This document shows, in pieces, positions 25,544 to 34,838 of a stretch of 64,000 nucleotides of DNA (within the stretch, counting starts at the first letter, position 1; every line of letters begins with the position of its first letter). Where the stretch lies: contig NZ_JACODZ010000005.1 in the NCBI RefSeq assembly GCF_014280965.1, positions 434,001 to 498,000 of the forward strand. The letters run 5' to 3'. Made by a program: the position numbers and the translations under genes. The notes under the pieces were generated by a model. That model was not told the origin of the DNA. It did not search any database and saw only the letters and a program-made list of their open reading frames with translations. Source of the stretch: Echinicola salinicaeni (lineage in GTDB: Bacteria; Bacteroidota; Bacteroidia; Cytophagales; Cyclobacteriaceae).

Positions 25544-27286
25544 ATGAAAAATTACAAATATTATATTACAGCTATTATTCTAGGGCTTTCTTTGGTTTCT
25601 TGTTCTGAGGACTTCCTTGAATATGAACCTGAGGGTGTACTCTCAAGTGATAATGTGGCTACTCCAGAAAATGCAGAAGGCTTGGTAATAGCTGCCTATG
25701 CCGGGATCGGCAACGATGAAATGATTGGTCCACTTACCCATATGTGGGTCTTTGGAAGCGTTCGCTCAGATGATGCCTACAAAGGAGGTGGTGGGCGTTC
25801 TGATGTTGGCGAAATTGATCGGTATGAGCAATATAATTTGACTATTCCTGACCAAGGAGACTTTATGGCTCCAAGGACTTGGACCAATTACTATAAAGCT
25901 ATCTCTAGGGCTAATTTTGCCCTTCAAGTGATCAATGAAATTCCTGACGCTGATTATGCCAATAAAACAATCAGGCAAGCTGAATTGAGATTTTTGAGAG
26001 CTCATTCCCACTTTATGCTAAAAATACTATTCAAGAAAATCCCGTATATCACCGAAGAGCTGAGTCAGGAAGAAATCGCTCAGGTGACCAATGACATCCC
26101 CAATGATGAGCTTTGGAACAAAATTGCGGATGATTTTCTATTTGCTTATGAAAACCTACCCCAATCCCAAGATGAAGTTGGTAGAGCTGATAGAAATGCA
26201 GCTGCTGCATATATGGCCAAGGTGAGGTTATATCAAGCCTATGAACAAAATGACCAACATGAAGTAACCAATATCAACCAGTCAAGACTTCAGGAGGTAA
26301 TTCAATATGCTGATGAGGTAACGGGCAATTTGGAAGATGATTTTGGCAATAATTTCTTAGATGGTTTTGATAATGGTCCTGAATCAATTTGGGCAGTGCA
26401 GTTTTCCATCAATGATGGTACTACGGTTGGTAGATTAAGTTTTGTAACCGGACTTAACTCCCCTCATGGCACAGGACTTTATGGTTGCTGTGGATTCCAT
26501 CTTGCTAGCCAAAATATGGTCAACGCCTTTAAAACTGATGCTAATGGCCTTCCTTTATTGGACGAATTCAATAGTGAGGACATTTTCAATAATTTGTTGC
26601 CTGATGGCACTACTCCACCTGCTACAGGTCTTACTGTTGATCCCAGACTAGACCACACTGTAGGCATTCCTGGCAGACCGTTTAAATATAGAAATACAGT
26701 GAACTCAAGCGGTGATATGGTATATAATTTCAGTTGGGCCAGAGATCCCGGAGTATATGGCTATTTTGGAAACATGAAAGAGCAGCAAGCGCCCGATTGT
26801 TCTTGCTACAAAAAAGAAGGCCCATTCATCGGAACTTCCAAAAACATAGATTTTATCCGTTATGCAGATGTATTGCTATGGAAAGCTGAAGCATTAATCC
26901 AATTGGACCGATGGAATGAAGCCCTTCCACTAATCAACGAAGTAAGAGCCAGAGCGGCTGCCAGTACCGCGAGGCCACTTAATGCCGGAGCAGAGGACAT
27001 CTATAATGTCGGACTTTATACTTCTTTCCCAAGTAAAGAATATGCTTGGAAAGCATTAAAATTTGAAAGAAGATTAGAGTTTGCCATGGAAGGTGATCGA
27101 TTCTTTGACCTGGTGAGATGGGGAGAAGCAGCCCAAGTACTGAATGCCTATTTAGATGAAGAAAAAACCAAACGGGATTTCTTGTCAAGTGCTGAATTTA
27201 CTGCTGGCAGGGATGAATACTATCCAATTCCACAAAGAGAAATTGACTTTACGGGTGGGCTTTATAAGCAAAACCCCGGCTATTAA
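25544..27286 (+). CDS. SusD/RagB-family fructan-binding lipoprotein
   Basis: Surface lipoprotein partner of the preceding SusC. From the ATG at 25544 the product has 580 residues; a TTG nine bases upstream is in frame but less likely because the ATG follows a purine-rich AAATTGGAAATC leader. The lipobox is LVSC followed by SEDFLEYEPEG. Family landmarks are QAELRFLRAHSHFMLKILF, AAAYMAKVRLYQAYEQ, IRYADVLLWKAEALIQLDRW, INEVRARAA, FERRLEFAMEGDRFFDLVRW and EYYPIPQREIDFT. Cysteine clusters (GLYGCCGFH and DCSCYKKEG) are unusual for SusD and may form surface disulfides. A terminator follows, so the GH32 genes probably have their own promoter. Confidence 0.94.
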   Translation: MKNYKYYITAIILGLSLVSCSEDFLEYEPEGVLSSDNVATPENAEGLVIAAYAGIGNDEMIGPLTHMWVFGSVRSDDAYKGGGGRSDVGEIDRYEQYNLTIPDQGDFMAPRTWTNYYKAISRANFALQVINEIPDADYANKTIRQAELRFLRAHSHFMLKILFKKIPYITEELSQEEIAQVTNDIPNDELWNKIADDFLFAYENLPQSQDEVGRADRNAAAAYMAKVRLYQAYEQNDQHEVTNINQSRLQEVIQYADEVTGNLEDDFGNNFLDGFDNGPESIWAVQFSINDGTTVGRLSFVTGLNSPHGTGLYGCCGFHLASQNMVNAFKTDANGLPLLDEFNSEDIFNNLLPDGTTPPATGLTVDPRLDHTVGIPGRPFKYRNTVNSSGDMVYNFSWARDPGVYGYFGNMKEQQAPDCSCYKKEGPFIGTSKNIDFIRYADVLLWKAEALIQLDRWNEALPLINEVRARAAASTARPLNAGAEDIYNVGLYTSFPSKEYAWKALKFERRLEFAMEGDRFFDLVRWGEAAQVLNAYLDEEKTKRDFLSSAEFTAGRDEYYPIPQREIDFTGGLYKQNPGY

Positions 27287-27297
27287 ACCTGTTGTTT

Positions 27298-27327
27298 GGG
27301 CGGACCGGTAATTCGGTCTGCCCTTTT
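27298..27327 (+). terminator. Rho-independent terminator after fructan susD
   Basis: GGGCGGACCG (27298-27307), loop GTAATT, CGGTCTGCCC (27314-27323), then TTTT. The stem is ten base pairs with one G-T pair. It lies 12 bases after the susD stop, so susCD messages end here at least in part. Confidence 0.85.
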
Positions 27328-27427
27328 AAACAAGCAAGCGCCCATCCCAAAAGAATTATAGAGGAATTGTGTTTTTTTATACATAATTATTTAAAACCTT
27401 TAAGAGGTCAACTAAATCGATTAACCC

Positions 27428-29077
27428 ATGATGTTATCACTTTTAAAAAGCCTATTATTTAGCACTATCATTTTGCTCCTTACAAGTATTTCCACATTTG
27501 CGGGCGAAATCGAGCTTAAGATTACCAAAAAGTACCTCAACTTCCCTATTAGCCATAAGGAAGACAGACATAAAATGACCTTCCAAGCTGCCGGTCATGA
27601 AGACCTGACAGTGGTCATCCGGCTTTCATCCAATGCACCCGACTACTGGGTCTTTAAGGACGTTTCAAACCTAAAGGGCCAAACCCTAAAAATCAGTTAT
27701 GATGGAGATGAAGCCGGACTTTCCAAAATCTATCAAGCAGACAAAATAGAGGGTAATGCAAGCTTATACACGGAAAAAAACAGGCCACAATTCCACTTCA
27801 CAACACAAAGGGGCTGGATCAATGACCCTAATGGGCTACTATACCATGATGGGGAATACCACCTTTTTTATCAGCACAACCCTTTTGAAAGAGAATGGGA
27901 GAACATGCACTGGGGACATGCTGTTAGCACGGATCTCATTCATTGGAATGAACTTCCACTTGCCCTTTTTCCTGATAAACATGGGACCATGTTTTCCGGC
28001 TCTGCAGTAATTGACTATAAAAATTCAGCTGGGTTTAATAAAGGAAACACGCCCGCATTAATCGCTGCCTACACAGCAGACAGTAAAGAAAAACAGGTAC
28101 AATGCATAGCTTATAGCCTAGATAACGGGAGAACCTTCACCAAGTATGAAGGAAATCCAATAATAGATTCAAAAAAAGTATGGAACAGCAAAGACACACG
28201 TGATCCTAAAGTATTTTGGTACGAGCCAGGAGATCATTGGGTAATGGTACTGAATGAACGGGATGGTCATTCCATCTATAACTCTGAAGACCTAAAGAAC
28301 TGGGAATACCAAAGCCATACCACTGGATTTTGGGAGTGCCCTGAATTATTTGAACTACCGGTAGACGGTGATCCCAGTAATACTTTATGGGTAATGTATG
28401 GAGCTTCTGGAACCTATATGCTTGGAGATTTTGATGGTAAAGTATTTACTCCGATAGCAGGAAAGTACCTATACACCTCCGGACCTATATATGCGGCTCA
28501 AACCTTCACCAATATGCAGAATGGTAGACGCGTACAAATGGGATGGGGAAGAATTACTCATCCAGAAATGCCTTTCAAAGGCATGATGATGCTGCCTACA
28601 GAACTCAGTCTCAGGAACACAAAAGACGGCCCGAGACTCTTCAATCTTCCTGTAAAAGAAACAGAGCAGTTGTTTTCTCCTATAAAGCAATGGGAGACAC
28701 TTACGGCTGAAAAAGCAAATGAAGCTTTAAAACAATTTTCTAAACATGAGGAATTAAGAATCAAAACCACCATCAAGCTTTCTCATGCAACCGGTGCCGG
28801 TCTAAAACTTAATGGTCAAGGCATGCTAGATTATGATCTCAACTTCAACAAACTCAACGGAGTCTTTTATTCACCTAATGATCCGACAAGTATGGAAATT
28901 TCTGCAGATATCTATATCGACAGAACCAGTATAGAGGTATTTATTGATGGTGGAGCCCTTACTTTGGTTATGCCAAAAACTCCCGAAACCAACAATAAAG
29001 AAGGCTTCTATTTCTGGGGAAATAATATTGAAATAAAAAATTTAGAGGTTTATAATGCTAATTCAATATGGAAATAA
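27428..29077 (+). CDS. Exported GH32 beta-fructosidase (levanase/inulinase type) with N-terminal DUF4980-like domain
   Basis: Hydrolyses beta-fructans or fructo-oligosaccharides, releasing fructose. The 549 residues have a signal peptide (1-25, ending STFA), an N-terminal beta-domain (about 27-118) of the DUF4980 kind often found before Bacteroidota GH32 modules, the five-bladed propeller, and a C-terminal beta-sandwich. Catalytic landmarks are complete: nucleophile Asp133 in WINDPNG, RDP at 258-260 in DTRDPKVFW, and acid/base Glu303 in FWECPELF. FSGSAV and GWGRI are also present. The exported location differs from the lipoprotein GH32 encoded next. Exo-action is inferred from family; levan versus inulin preference cannot be read. 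Confidence 0.93.
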   Translation: MMLSLLKSLLFSTIILLLTSISTFAGEIELKITKKYLNFPISHKEDRHKMTFQAAGHEDLTVVIRLSSNAPDYWVFKDVSNLKGQTLKISYDGDEAGLSKIYQADKIEGNASLYTEKNRPQFHFTTQRGWINDPNGLLYHDGEYHLFYQHNPFEREWENMHWGHAVSTDLIHWNELPLALFPDKHGTMFSGSAVIDYKNSAGFNKGNTPALIAAYTADSKEKQVQCIAYSLDNGRTFTKYEGNPIIDSKKVWNSKDTRDPKVFWYEPGDHWVMVLNERDGHSIYNSEDLKNWEYQSHTTGFWECPELFELPVDGDPSNTLWVMYGASGTYMLGDFDGKVFTPIAGKYLYTSGPIYAAQTFTNMQNGRRVQMGWGRITHPEMPFKGMMMLPTELSLRNTKDGPRLFNLPVKETEQLFSPIKQWETLTAEKANEALKQFSKHEELRIKTTIKLSHATGAGLKLNGQGMLDYDLNFNKLNGVFYSPNDPTSMEISADIYIDRTSIEVFIDGGALTLVMPKTPETNNKEGFYFWGNNIEIKNLEVYNANSIWK

Positions 29078-29171
29078 ACCTATATATACTTCCTAGACCC
29101 TATTCCTAAAATTATACGGTAGTGCTTTTGCACAACATAAGTTTAGAAGAAATCCAAAATGACTAAATACC

Positions 29172-30677
29172 ATGAAAAATTCATTCAAACCCATCGCTTA
29201 TCTGCTCATCACATTCGCGTTTTCTGCTTGTTCTGAAAACAAAAAAGAGCAGAAAGCTGAAATAGAAATACCTGATTCCGGACCTGTTTTTGACGAGGTT
29301 TACCGGCCTCAATATCATTTCACTCCTGCAGAAAACTGGATGAATGACCCGAATGGAATGGTCTATTTGGACGGGGAATACCACCTTTTCTACCAGCATA
29401 ATCCAGACAGTAATGTTTGGGGCCCAATGCACTGGGGCCATGCTGTTTCCACTGATATGCTCCATTGGAAACACCTCCCCATTGCTCTTTATCCTGATAG
29501 CTTAGGCACTATCTTTTCTGGAAGTGCGGTTATTGATAAGGGCAATACCAGCGGATTAGGAAAAGGGGGGGTAAACCCAATGGTAGCCATTTTCACTTAT
29601 CATCATCCCGAAAAGAGCCAAACGCAAGGAATAGCCTATAGCAATGATAAAGGAAGAACCTGGACTAAATATGAAAACAATCCTGTTCTTGAAAATCCAG
29701 GAATACCAGACTTCAGGGATCCTAAAGTCAGCTGGTATGATCATGGGGACGGTACGGGGAAATGGATCATGACTTTGGCGGTAAAGGATAAAATAAGCTT
29801 TTACTCCTCCCCTAACCTCATAGACTGGAAACATGAAAGTGACTTCAATCCCTCATGGGCATCCTATGGCGGTGTATGGGAATGTCCAGATTTATTTCCT
29901 TTAATAGATCAGGAGGGGCATGAAAAATGGGTCTTATTGGTCAGTATTAACCCAGGAGGACCAAATGGAGGTTCAGCCACACAATATTTTACAGGTAATT
30001 TTGATGGAAACAGCTTTAATGCAGATGGAAAAGAAGTCAAATGGATAGATTACGGAGCCGATAATTACGCAGGTGTCACATGGTCTGACATACCTAAAGC
30101 TGATGGAAGAAGGTTGTTTTTAGGTTGGATGAGTAACTGGCAATATGCCAATATTGTCCCCACTACAGTATGGAGATCTGCCATGACCTTACCTAGAAAA
30201 CTGGAACTTTATCATTTTGACGGGAAGAACCTATTGGCCTCCAGACCTGTACAAGAAATCAAAACGCTGTACGATAATTCAGAGAAAATTGAAGCAAAAA
30301 GCCATTTATTGAGGGATGAACTTTTTCATCTGGATTTGAAAAAAAAGGAAGAAAGTTTGGCATCAATCAAGCTTAGCAATGAATTGGGAGAAGAGGTTAT
30401 CCTCAGTGTTGAAGAAGACAAAATAGTTTTTGATAGAAGTAAATCGGGCAAGGTCAAATTCAATAAAGAATTCCAAGCCATACATGAAGCTCCATTAAAT
30501 GGCCTAGAAATCTATGATATCGACATTTATTCCGACAAATCCTCATTGGAAATCTTTTTCAATGAAGGTGAATTGGTATTAACAGAGATAATATTCCCTA
30601 ATGCTCCTCTATTAAAACTGGATTTGGAAGGAATAGAAAACAATGGTGAAATCCATTATTTGAATAGTACATGGTAA
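29172..30677 (+). CDS. GH32 fructanase, predicted lipoprotein
   Basis: Second GH32 enzyme of the locus, 501 residues, with a lipoprotein signal (lipobox AFSAC, Cys20) followed by SENKKEQ. The Lys/Glu-rich stretch after the Cys resembles the surface-export signal of Bacteroidota lipoproteins, so it may act on the cell surface. Catalytic residues are complete: Asp59 in WMNDPNG, RDP at 182-184 in FRDPKVSW, and Glu237 in VWECPDLF. Further GH32 motifs are FSGSAV, GWMSNWQY and SSLEIFFNEG. It lacks the N-terminal domain of the neighbouring GH32. The likely division of labour is surface cleavage here and periplasmic trimming by the exported paralogue, which is inference. Confidence 0.93.
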   Translation: MKNSFKPIAYLLITFAFSACSENKKEQKAEIEIPDSGPVFDEVYRPQYHFTPAENWMNDPNGMVYLDGEYHLFYQHNPDSNVWGPMHWGHAVSTDMLHWKHLPIALYPDSLGTIFSGSAVIDKGNTSGLGKGGVNPMVAIFTYHHPEKSQTQGIAYSNDKGRTWTKYENNPVLENPGIPDFRDPKVSWYDHGDGTGKWIMTLAVKDKISFYSSPNLIDWKHESDFNPSWASYGGVWECPDLFPLIDQEGHEKWVLLVSINPGGPNGGSATQYFTGNFDGNSFNADGKEVKWIDYGADNYAGVTWSDIPKADGRRLFLGWMSNWQYANIVPTTVWRSAMTLPRKLELYHFDGKNLLASRPVQEIKTLYDNSEKIEAKSHLLRDELFHLDLKKKEESLASIKLSNELGEEVILSVEEDKIVFDRSKSGKVKFNKEFQAIHEAPLNGLEIYDIDIYSDKSSLEIFFNEGELVLTEIIFPNAPLLKLDLEGIENNGEIHYLNSTW

Positions 30678-30758
30678 GAAAAAAAATAAGGCAATAAAAA
30701 TGTTTCAATTCAGCGATCTTGTCGCTAGTTTTAGCATGCAGCCCAAAACAAACCTAAA

Positions 30759-32102
30759 ATGAATAGTAAGAAGTATGTGATTTTTCTCTCAATAGTAGCC
30801 GCATTGGGAGGTTTTTTATTTGGCTTTGATACAGCAGTAATATCTGGAGCCGAAAGGTTCATTCAGGAAAAATGGCAACTCAGTGATTGGACCCACGGTA
30901 TGGCAGTGGCCATTGCCCTTTATGGTACAGTAATCGGGGCTCTTTTCGGAGGTATTCCTGCTGACAAATATGGACGTAAAAAATCCTTATTATGGATTGG
31001 CTTACTCTACTTTGTCTCTGCCCTTGGCTCAGCGCTGGCGCCTGATGTCATCACTTTTATGATTCTTAGATTTATTGGCGGCTTAGGGGTAGGCGCCTCT
31101 TCTGTAGTTGCTCCCATGTATATCAGTGAGATCGCCCCTGCAAAAAACAGAGGAGTGCTGGTAGCACTCTTCCAATTCAATATTGTGTTCGGTATCTTGA
31201 TGGCTTATTTCTCCAATTACTTGATAGAAACAGCCAATCTCAATGAAAGCTGGAGATGGATGATGGGTATGGAAGCAATTCCTGCACTGATTTACACCAT
31301 TCTGACCATACGGGTTCCCAAAAGTCCAAGATGGCTTATTGCCCATCAAAACAATGTGCAAGAAGCCACTGAAATACTGACCAAAACTGACCCAGAGGGT
31401 GTCGATGAGGCCATTAGACTAGCCATAGAAGAAAGGAACCGAGAAAAGATAAAAGTAGGCTTTTCTGCCCTTTTTAAACATGGCCACATCAAAACGACCA
31501 TGCTGGCAATCATGATCGCAATGTTCAACCAACTTTCAGGCATCAATGCCATCATCTATTTTGCTCCTAGGGTATTTGAAATGGCTGGAATAGATGCAGA
31601 AAGTGCCCTGTTATCCACTATTGGTATCGGAGCAGTCAATATGGTGGCCACTATGCTAGGACTTTATCTTATCGATAGAATTGGCAGAAAAAAGCTGATG
31701 CTTATAGGCTCTATAGGCTATATCATCTCCTTGATTTTGATTGCCTATTCCTTCTCGGGAGGAGCCATCCCTCCATCCTATTTGCCTATATTTGTTTTTA
31801 TATTCATCGCCTCCCATGCTGTGGGCCAAGGTAGTGTCATCTGGGTGTTTATTGCAGAAGTATTTCCCAATGAAACAAGAGCATATGGTCAGTCTATAGG
31901 CTGCTTTACCCATTGGATCTTAGCAGCCATCATAGCCAATATCTTCCCTTTCTTTGCTAACACCTTTGGTGCTGTAAGCATTTTCGGCTTCTTTGCTTTG
32001 ATGATGGGCTTACAACTGATTTGGGTATTAACCAAAATGCCAGAAACAAAAGGACGATCTTTAGAAGAAATTCAACAAGACATGATAACAAGCAATGCAT
32101 AA
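30759..32102 (+). CDS. Sugar-porter MFS transporter (probable fructose permease)
   Basis: Inner-membrane proton-linked or facilitative sugar importer with 12 predicted helices in 447 residues. Sugar-porter signatures are GGFLFGFDTAVISG in helix 1, DKYGRKKSLLWIG between helices 2 and 3, RFIGGLGVGASSVVAPMYIS, PKSPRWL before the central loop, QLSGINAIIYFAP in helix 7, DRIGRKKLMLIG and the C-terminal MPETKGRSLEEI. Position after two fructanase genes and overlap with a sugar kinase gene indicate fructose import from the periplasm. The stop overlaps the kinase start by eight bases, so the two are translationally coupled. Confidence 0.93.
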   Translation: MNSKKYVIFLSIVAALGGFLFGFDTAVISGAERFIQEKWQLSDWTHGMAVAIALYGTVIGALFGGIPADKYGRKKSLLWIGLLYFVSALGSALAPDVITFMILRFIGGLGVGASSVVAPMYISEIAPAKNRGVLVALFQFNIVFGILMAYFSNYLIETANLNESWRWMMGMEAIPALIYTILTIRVPKSPRWLIAHQNNVQEATEILTKTDPEGVDEAIRLAIEERNREKIKVGFSALFKHGHIKTTMLAIMIAMFNQLSGINAIIYFAPRVFEMAGIDAESALLSTIGIGAVNMVATMLGLYLIDRIGRKKLMLIGSIGYIISLILIAYSFSGGAIPPSYLPIFVFIFIASHAVGQGSVIWVFIAEVFPNETRAYGQSIGCFTHWILAAIIANIFPFFANTFGAVSIFGFFALMMGLQLIWVLTKMPETKGRSLEEIQQDMITSNA

Positions 32103-32979
32103 AAAAATTGTAATCTTCGGTGAAATGCTTTGGGATTGCTTTTCCGATAAAAGCATTCCTGGCGGGGCTCCAATGAATGTAGCCCTGCACACCCAATATC
32201 TAGGTCTGGAAACTTCTTTTATCTCACGCATTGGCAATGATAATTGGGGCAAAGAACTTATTGGCTTTGTTGAATCAAAATCCTTAAATACTGATCTGGT
32301 TCAAGTGGATGAAAATTATGACACCAGTCGTGTATTGGTAGATGATACTGATAAGGAAAATATCAAATATGAAATTGTGGAACCTGTGGCTTGGGATTTT
32401 ATCCAATGGTCAAAAGATATGCAGCAAACGGTGGATAAAGCCGATGCCTTTATCTTTGGCAGTTTAGCTGCACGAAGTGAAGATAGTCGCAACACGCTCT
32501 TTAAACTTTTGGAAACACCTGTTTTAAAAATCCTTGATATTAACCTGAGAGCTCCCTATTACGAAGCTTCTCTACTTAAAAAATTATTGGAGAAAGCCGA
32601 TATTGTTAAAATCAATGATGATGAGTTAAACTTGCTCATTGACTTCTTTAAGCTGGATAAAGACTGGGGAAAAGCCATAGAAAAACTAACTGAAATCTTT
32701 GAACTAAAAATGGTATGCGTAACCAAGGGAAGTGCCGGAGCCATCATTTTTGATGGTGAAAAAAATTATTCTCATCCAGGTTATAAAGTTAAAGTGGAAG
32801 ATACAGTTGGTTCTGGTGATGCTTTTTTGAGCGGTTTTATCTATAAGTCTCTTTCAGGTGATTCACCCAAAGAGATATTAGATTTTGCTTGTGCCCTTGG
32901 AGCTTTGGTTGCCACCAATAAGGGTGGGACTCCGCAATATGAACTGGAAGATATTGCTTCCATACAAAAAGCCCAATAG
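32095..32979 (+). CDS. PfkB-family carbohydrate kinase, probable fructokinase
   Basis: Cytoplasmic ATP-dependent sugar kinase of 294 residues. It begins IVIFGEMLWDCF and has GGAPMNVALH (sugar-binding loop), ISRIGNDNWGKEL, DINLRAPYY, CVTKGSAGAIIF and the anion-hole/catalytic motif DTVGSGDAF with catalytic base Asp242. The short GxGD motif with Ser and the GEMLWD start fit the fructokinase branch better than ribokinase or 2-keto-3-deoxygluconate kinase. It overlaps the MFS permease gene and completes the fructan route (fructose to fructose 6-phosphate). A strong terminator follows. Confidence 0.92.
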   Translation: MHKKIVIFGEMLWDCFSDKSIPGGAPMNVALHTQYLGLETSFISRIGNDNWGKELIGFVESKSLNTDLVQVDENYDTSRVLVDDTDKENIKYEIVEPVAWDFIQWSKDMQQTVDKADAFIFGSLAARSEDSRNTLFKLLETPVLKILDINLRAPYYEASLLKKLLEKADIVKINDDELNLLIDFFKLDKDWGKAIEKLTEIFELKMVCVTKGSAGAIIFDGEKNYSHPGYKVKVEDTVGSGDAFLSGFIYKSLSGDSPKEILDFACALGALVATNKGGTPQYELEDIASIQKAQ

Positions 32980-33016
32980 GCAATCAAAAACCAATCTATT
33001 CGGCTTCAAAAAATTC

Positions 33017-33051
33017 AAAGGGCTTGTTTTTCAATTAAAAACAAGCCCTTT
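33017..33051 (+). terminator. Strong hairpin between converging kinase and oxidoreductase genes
   Basis: AAAGGGCTTGTTTTT and AAAAACAAGCCCTTT form a perfect 15-bp stem around a short loop. It lies 38 bases after the kinase stop and about 70 bases from the stop of the converging gene, so it may act in both directions. Confidence 0.8.
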
Positions 33052-33120
33052 ATCAATAATATACAATTCAAACAAATCAGTTCATTTCCATAGTTGCCCG
33101 CCAGGGCAAACTTTTTCAAA

Positions 33121-34194
33121 CTATCCTATTTTTATCCTTCGGCCTTCCTTAGCTGATTGAAAGGCAGCCTCCACGACTTTTATATCCTTTAGTCCCTCTT
33201 CACCAGGAACCATCACTTGTTGATTATTAATTATTGCCAAGGCGTCATCGTCCATCTGCACTGCTTGTTGGCTTTTGACCTGATCTGAAAATTGTATCCC
33301 ATCACTGGTATAGCCCTTAATTCCCCTATATGACTGAAAGGGCTCCAACCTAAAATTACCTCGGCCACAGGTTACCGTTAGCCTGCCCATATTCATTCCA
33401 AAACTGGTCGCACAATTAGCCATTAACCCCTCCGGGAATTCTAAAATATAGTTCATCGTCTCATCCACTTCAGAAAACATTTCAGGTCGGCGCTTGCTTT
33501 CATAAGCCATAACTGAAATGGGTTCCAGACCACTCAAATACCTCACTGCGTTGATTGGATAAACACCCATATCATACATCGCTCCTCCTCCCATTTCCTT
33601 GTCCAATCTCCATATCCCAGTACTCCTCATATTAAATCCTGCTACAGCCTCCATCATTCTTATATCCCCATACTTTTGATTTTTAACAAACGCTCTTAAC
33701 TGCTGGGTATTAGGCTCATGCTGCATACGGTAGCCAATACTTAACTTGACATTATTTTTATTACATGCATCAATAATTGCCTGACATTCTTTAACTGTTT
33801 TGGCCATGGGCTTTTCGCACCAGACATGCTTTCCCGCCTTCGCAGCTTTTATAGCAAATTCCGTATGCATACTATTGGGTAATACCACATAAACCACATC
33901 GATAGCTGCATTGTCAGCTATCGATTCAAAGTTCTCATAATTATAGATGTTCTTATCTGGTATTTTATACTTTTCTTGCCAAGTGACAGCTTTTGATGGA
34001 GTTCCCGTGACTATTCCTGCCAAATAGCAATGCGCTGTCATTTCAAGTGCTGGCGCAAGCTGTCCAGTGCTATAGCCCCCCAAGCCTACTAGCGCCACTC
34101 CCAACTTGTCTTTTGCTTTGCCTATTGAAATATTCGGAAATGACATAGCTGCTGTTGCTAAACTTGTTTTTTGGATAAATTGTCGACGATGCAT
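33121..34194 (-). CDS. Exported Gfo/Idh/MocA-family oxidoreductase
   Basis: NAD(P)-dependent dehydrogenase of 357 residues acting on a sugar or cyclitol. The N-terminus has a Tat-type signal (HRRQFIQKTSLATAAMSFP), so the folded, cofactor-loaded enzyme is probably exported. The Rossmann part begins LGVALVGLGGYSTGQLAPAL, with DVVYVVLPNSMH and the family motif CEKPMAKTVKEC. The substrate domain includes SIGYRMQHEPN, GGGAMYDMGVYPINAVRYLS and ANCATSFGMNMG. It is a glucose-fructose-oxidoreductase-like subgroup member. It converges on the fructan locus and is separated from the next minus-strand gene by a hairpin, so it is probably monocistronic. Substrate unknown; some exported relatives oxidise glycosides at C3. 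Confidence 0.9.
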   Translation of the reverse strand: MHRRQFIQKTSLATAAMSFPNISIGKAKDKLGVALVGLGGYSTGQLAPALEMTAHCYLAGIVTGTPSKAVTWQEKYKIPDKNIYNYENFESIADNAAIDVVYVVLPNSMHTEFAIKAAKAGKHVWCEKPMAKTVKECQAIIDACNKNNVKLSIGYRMQHEPNTQQLRAFVKNQKYGDIRMMEAVAGFNMRSTGIWRLDKEMGGGAMYDMGVYPINAVRYLSGLEPISVMAYESKRRPEMFSEVDETMNYILEFPEGLMANCATSFGMNMGRLTVTCGRGNFRLEPFQSYRGIKGYTSDGIQFSDQVKSQQAVQMDDDALAIINNQQVMVPGEEGLKDIKVVEAAFQSAKEGRRIKIG

Positions 34195-34236
34195 CTATTT
34201 AAGAATCTGATGGTGAGGATATAAGTTACAAAAAAT

Positions 34237-34269
34237 GTAAAAAAACCTGCTCAAAATAAAGAACAGGTT
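34237..34269 (-). terminator. Hairpin after the first beta-barrel gene
   Basis: AACCTGCTC (34244-34252) and GAACAGGTT (34261-34269) pair with one mismatch and, on the minus strand, run into a T tract (A tract at 34237-34243 on plus). It lies 21 bases beyond the stop of the 182-residue beta-barrel gene. Confidence 0.7.
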
Positions 34270-34289
34270 CAATTAAATTCGGTTTAAAA

Positions 34290-34838
34290 CTAAAATGTCT
34301 TTCCTATAGACAGCTTAAACAGCCTATTTTTAGTATCCATATCATTATAATTCAAATCAGAGAAAGCAAAATCATAGCTTCCTTGCACATTAAAACCTAA
34401 AGGAAGATTTACCCCTACTCCTACCACCCCTCCAAAATCAACCTTTGACAGTTCATTTATTGAAGATATATCTGTCACACCCTCATATTTTCTTGCGACA
34501 AGAAAGGATGCTTGTGGCCCTGCAAAAACATTGATCAATGGCAAAAAACCCAAACGGACCAAAACTGGCACATCGATATAATGCAATCTTTCCACGCCTT
34601 TTGTCCCCATATCATCAATCTCACCACCTTTTTGGGAATATTGTATGCCAGGCTCAACACCTAATAATCCCAATAATTTAATCTTTTTATAAAATCCGGC
34701 ATGAAATCCTGAATTCCTATCGGAACTGATATCATGCATTTCAGGATAGTTCCATCCAAGCCTAATCCCCGTTTGAGCCTTCACCTCCTGGTATCCTACC
34801 AGCAAGAAAAGTAGAATAATGATTAACCGTGTTTTCAT
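34290..34838 (-). CDS. Small outer-membrane beta-barrel protein (PorT/OMP_b-brl family)
   Basis: 182 residues: signal peptide (1-21, ending EVKAQ) followed by an eight-stranded-barrel pattern, with TGIRLGWNYPEM, AGFYKKIKLLGLLGVEPGIQ, YSQKGGEIDD, LHYIDVPVLVRLGFLPLINV and FAGPQASFLV, ending GFNVQGSYDFAFSDLN and RLFKLSIGKTF. This is the common outer-membrane beta-barrel family of Bacteroidota; specific function unknown. A closely similar gene (35256-35861) lies upstream on the same strand, sharing GIQYSQKG/AYYSQKG, YVDVPVLLR-like and NVQGSYD segments. The two probably arose by duplication. A terminator follows. Confidence 0.87.
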   Translation of the reverse strand: MKTRLIIILLFLLVGYQEVKAQTGIRLGWNYPEMHDISSDRNSGFHAGFYKKIKLLGLLGVEPGIQYSQKGGEIDDMGTKGVERLHYIDVPVLVRLGFLPLINVFAGPQASFLVARKYEGVTDISSINELSKVDFGGVVGVGVNLPLGFNVQGSYDFAFSDLNYNDMDTKNRLFKLSIGKTF

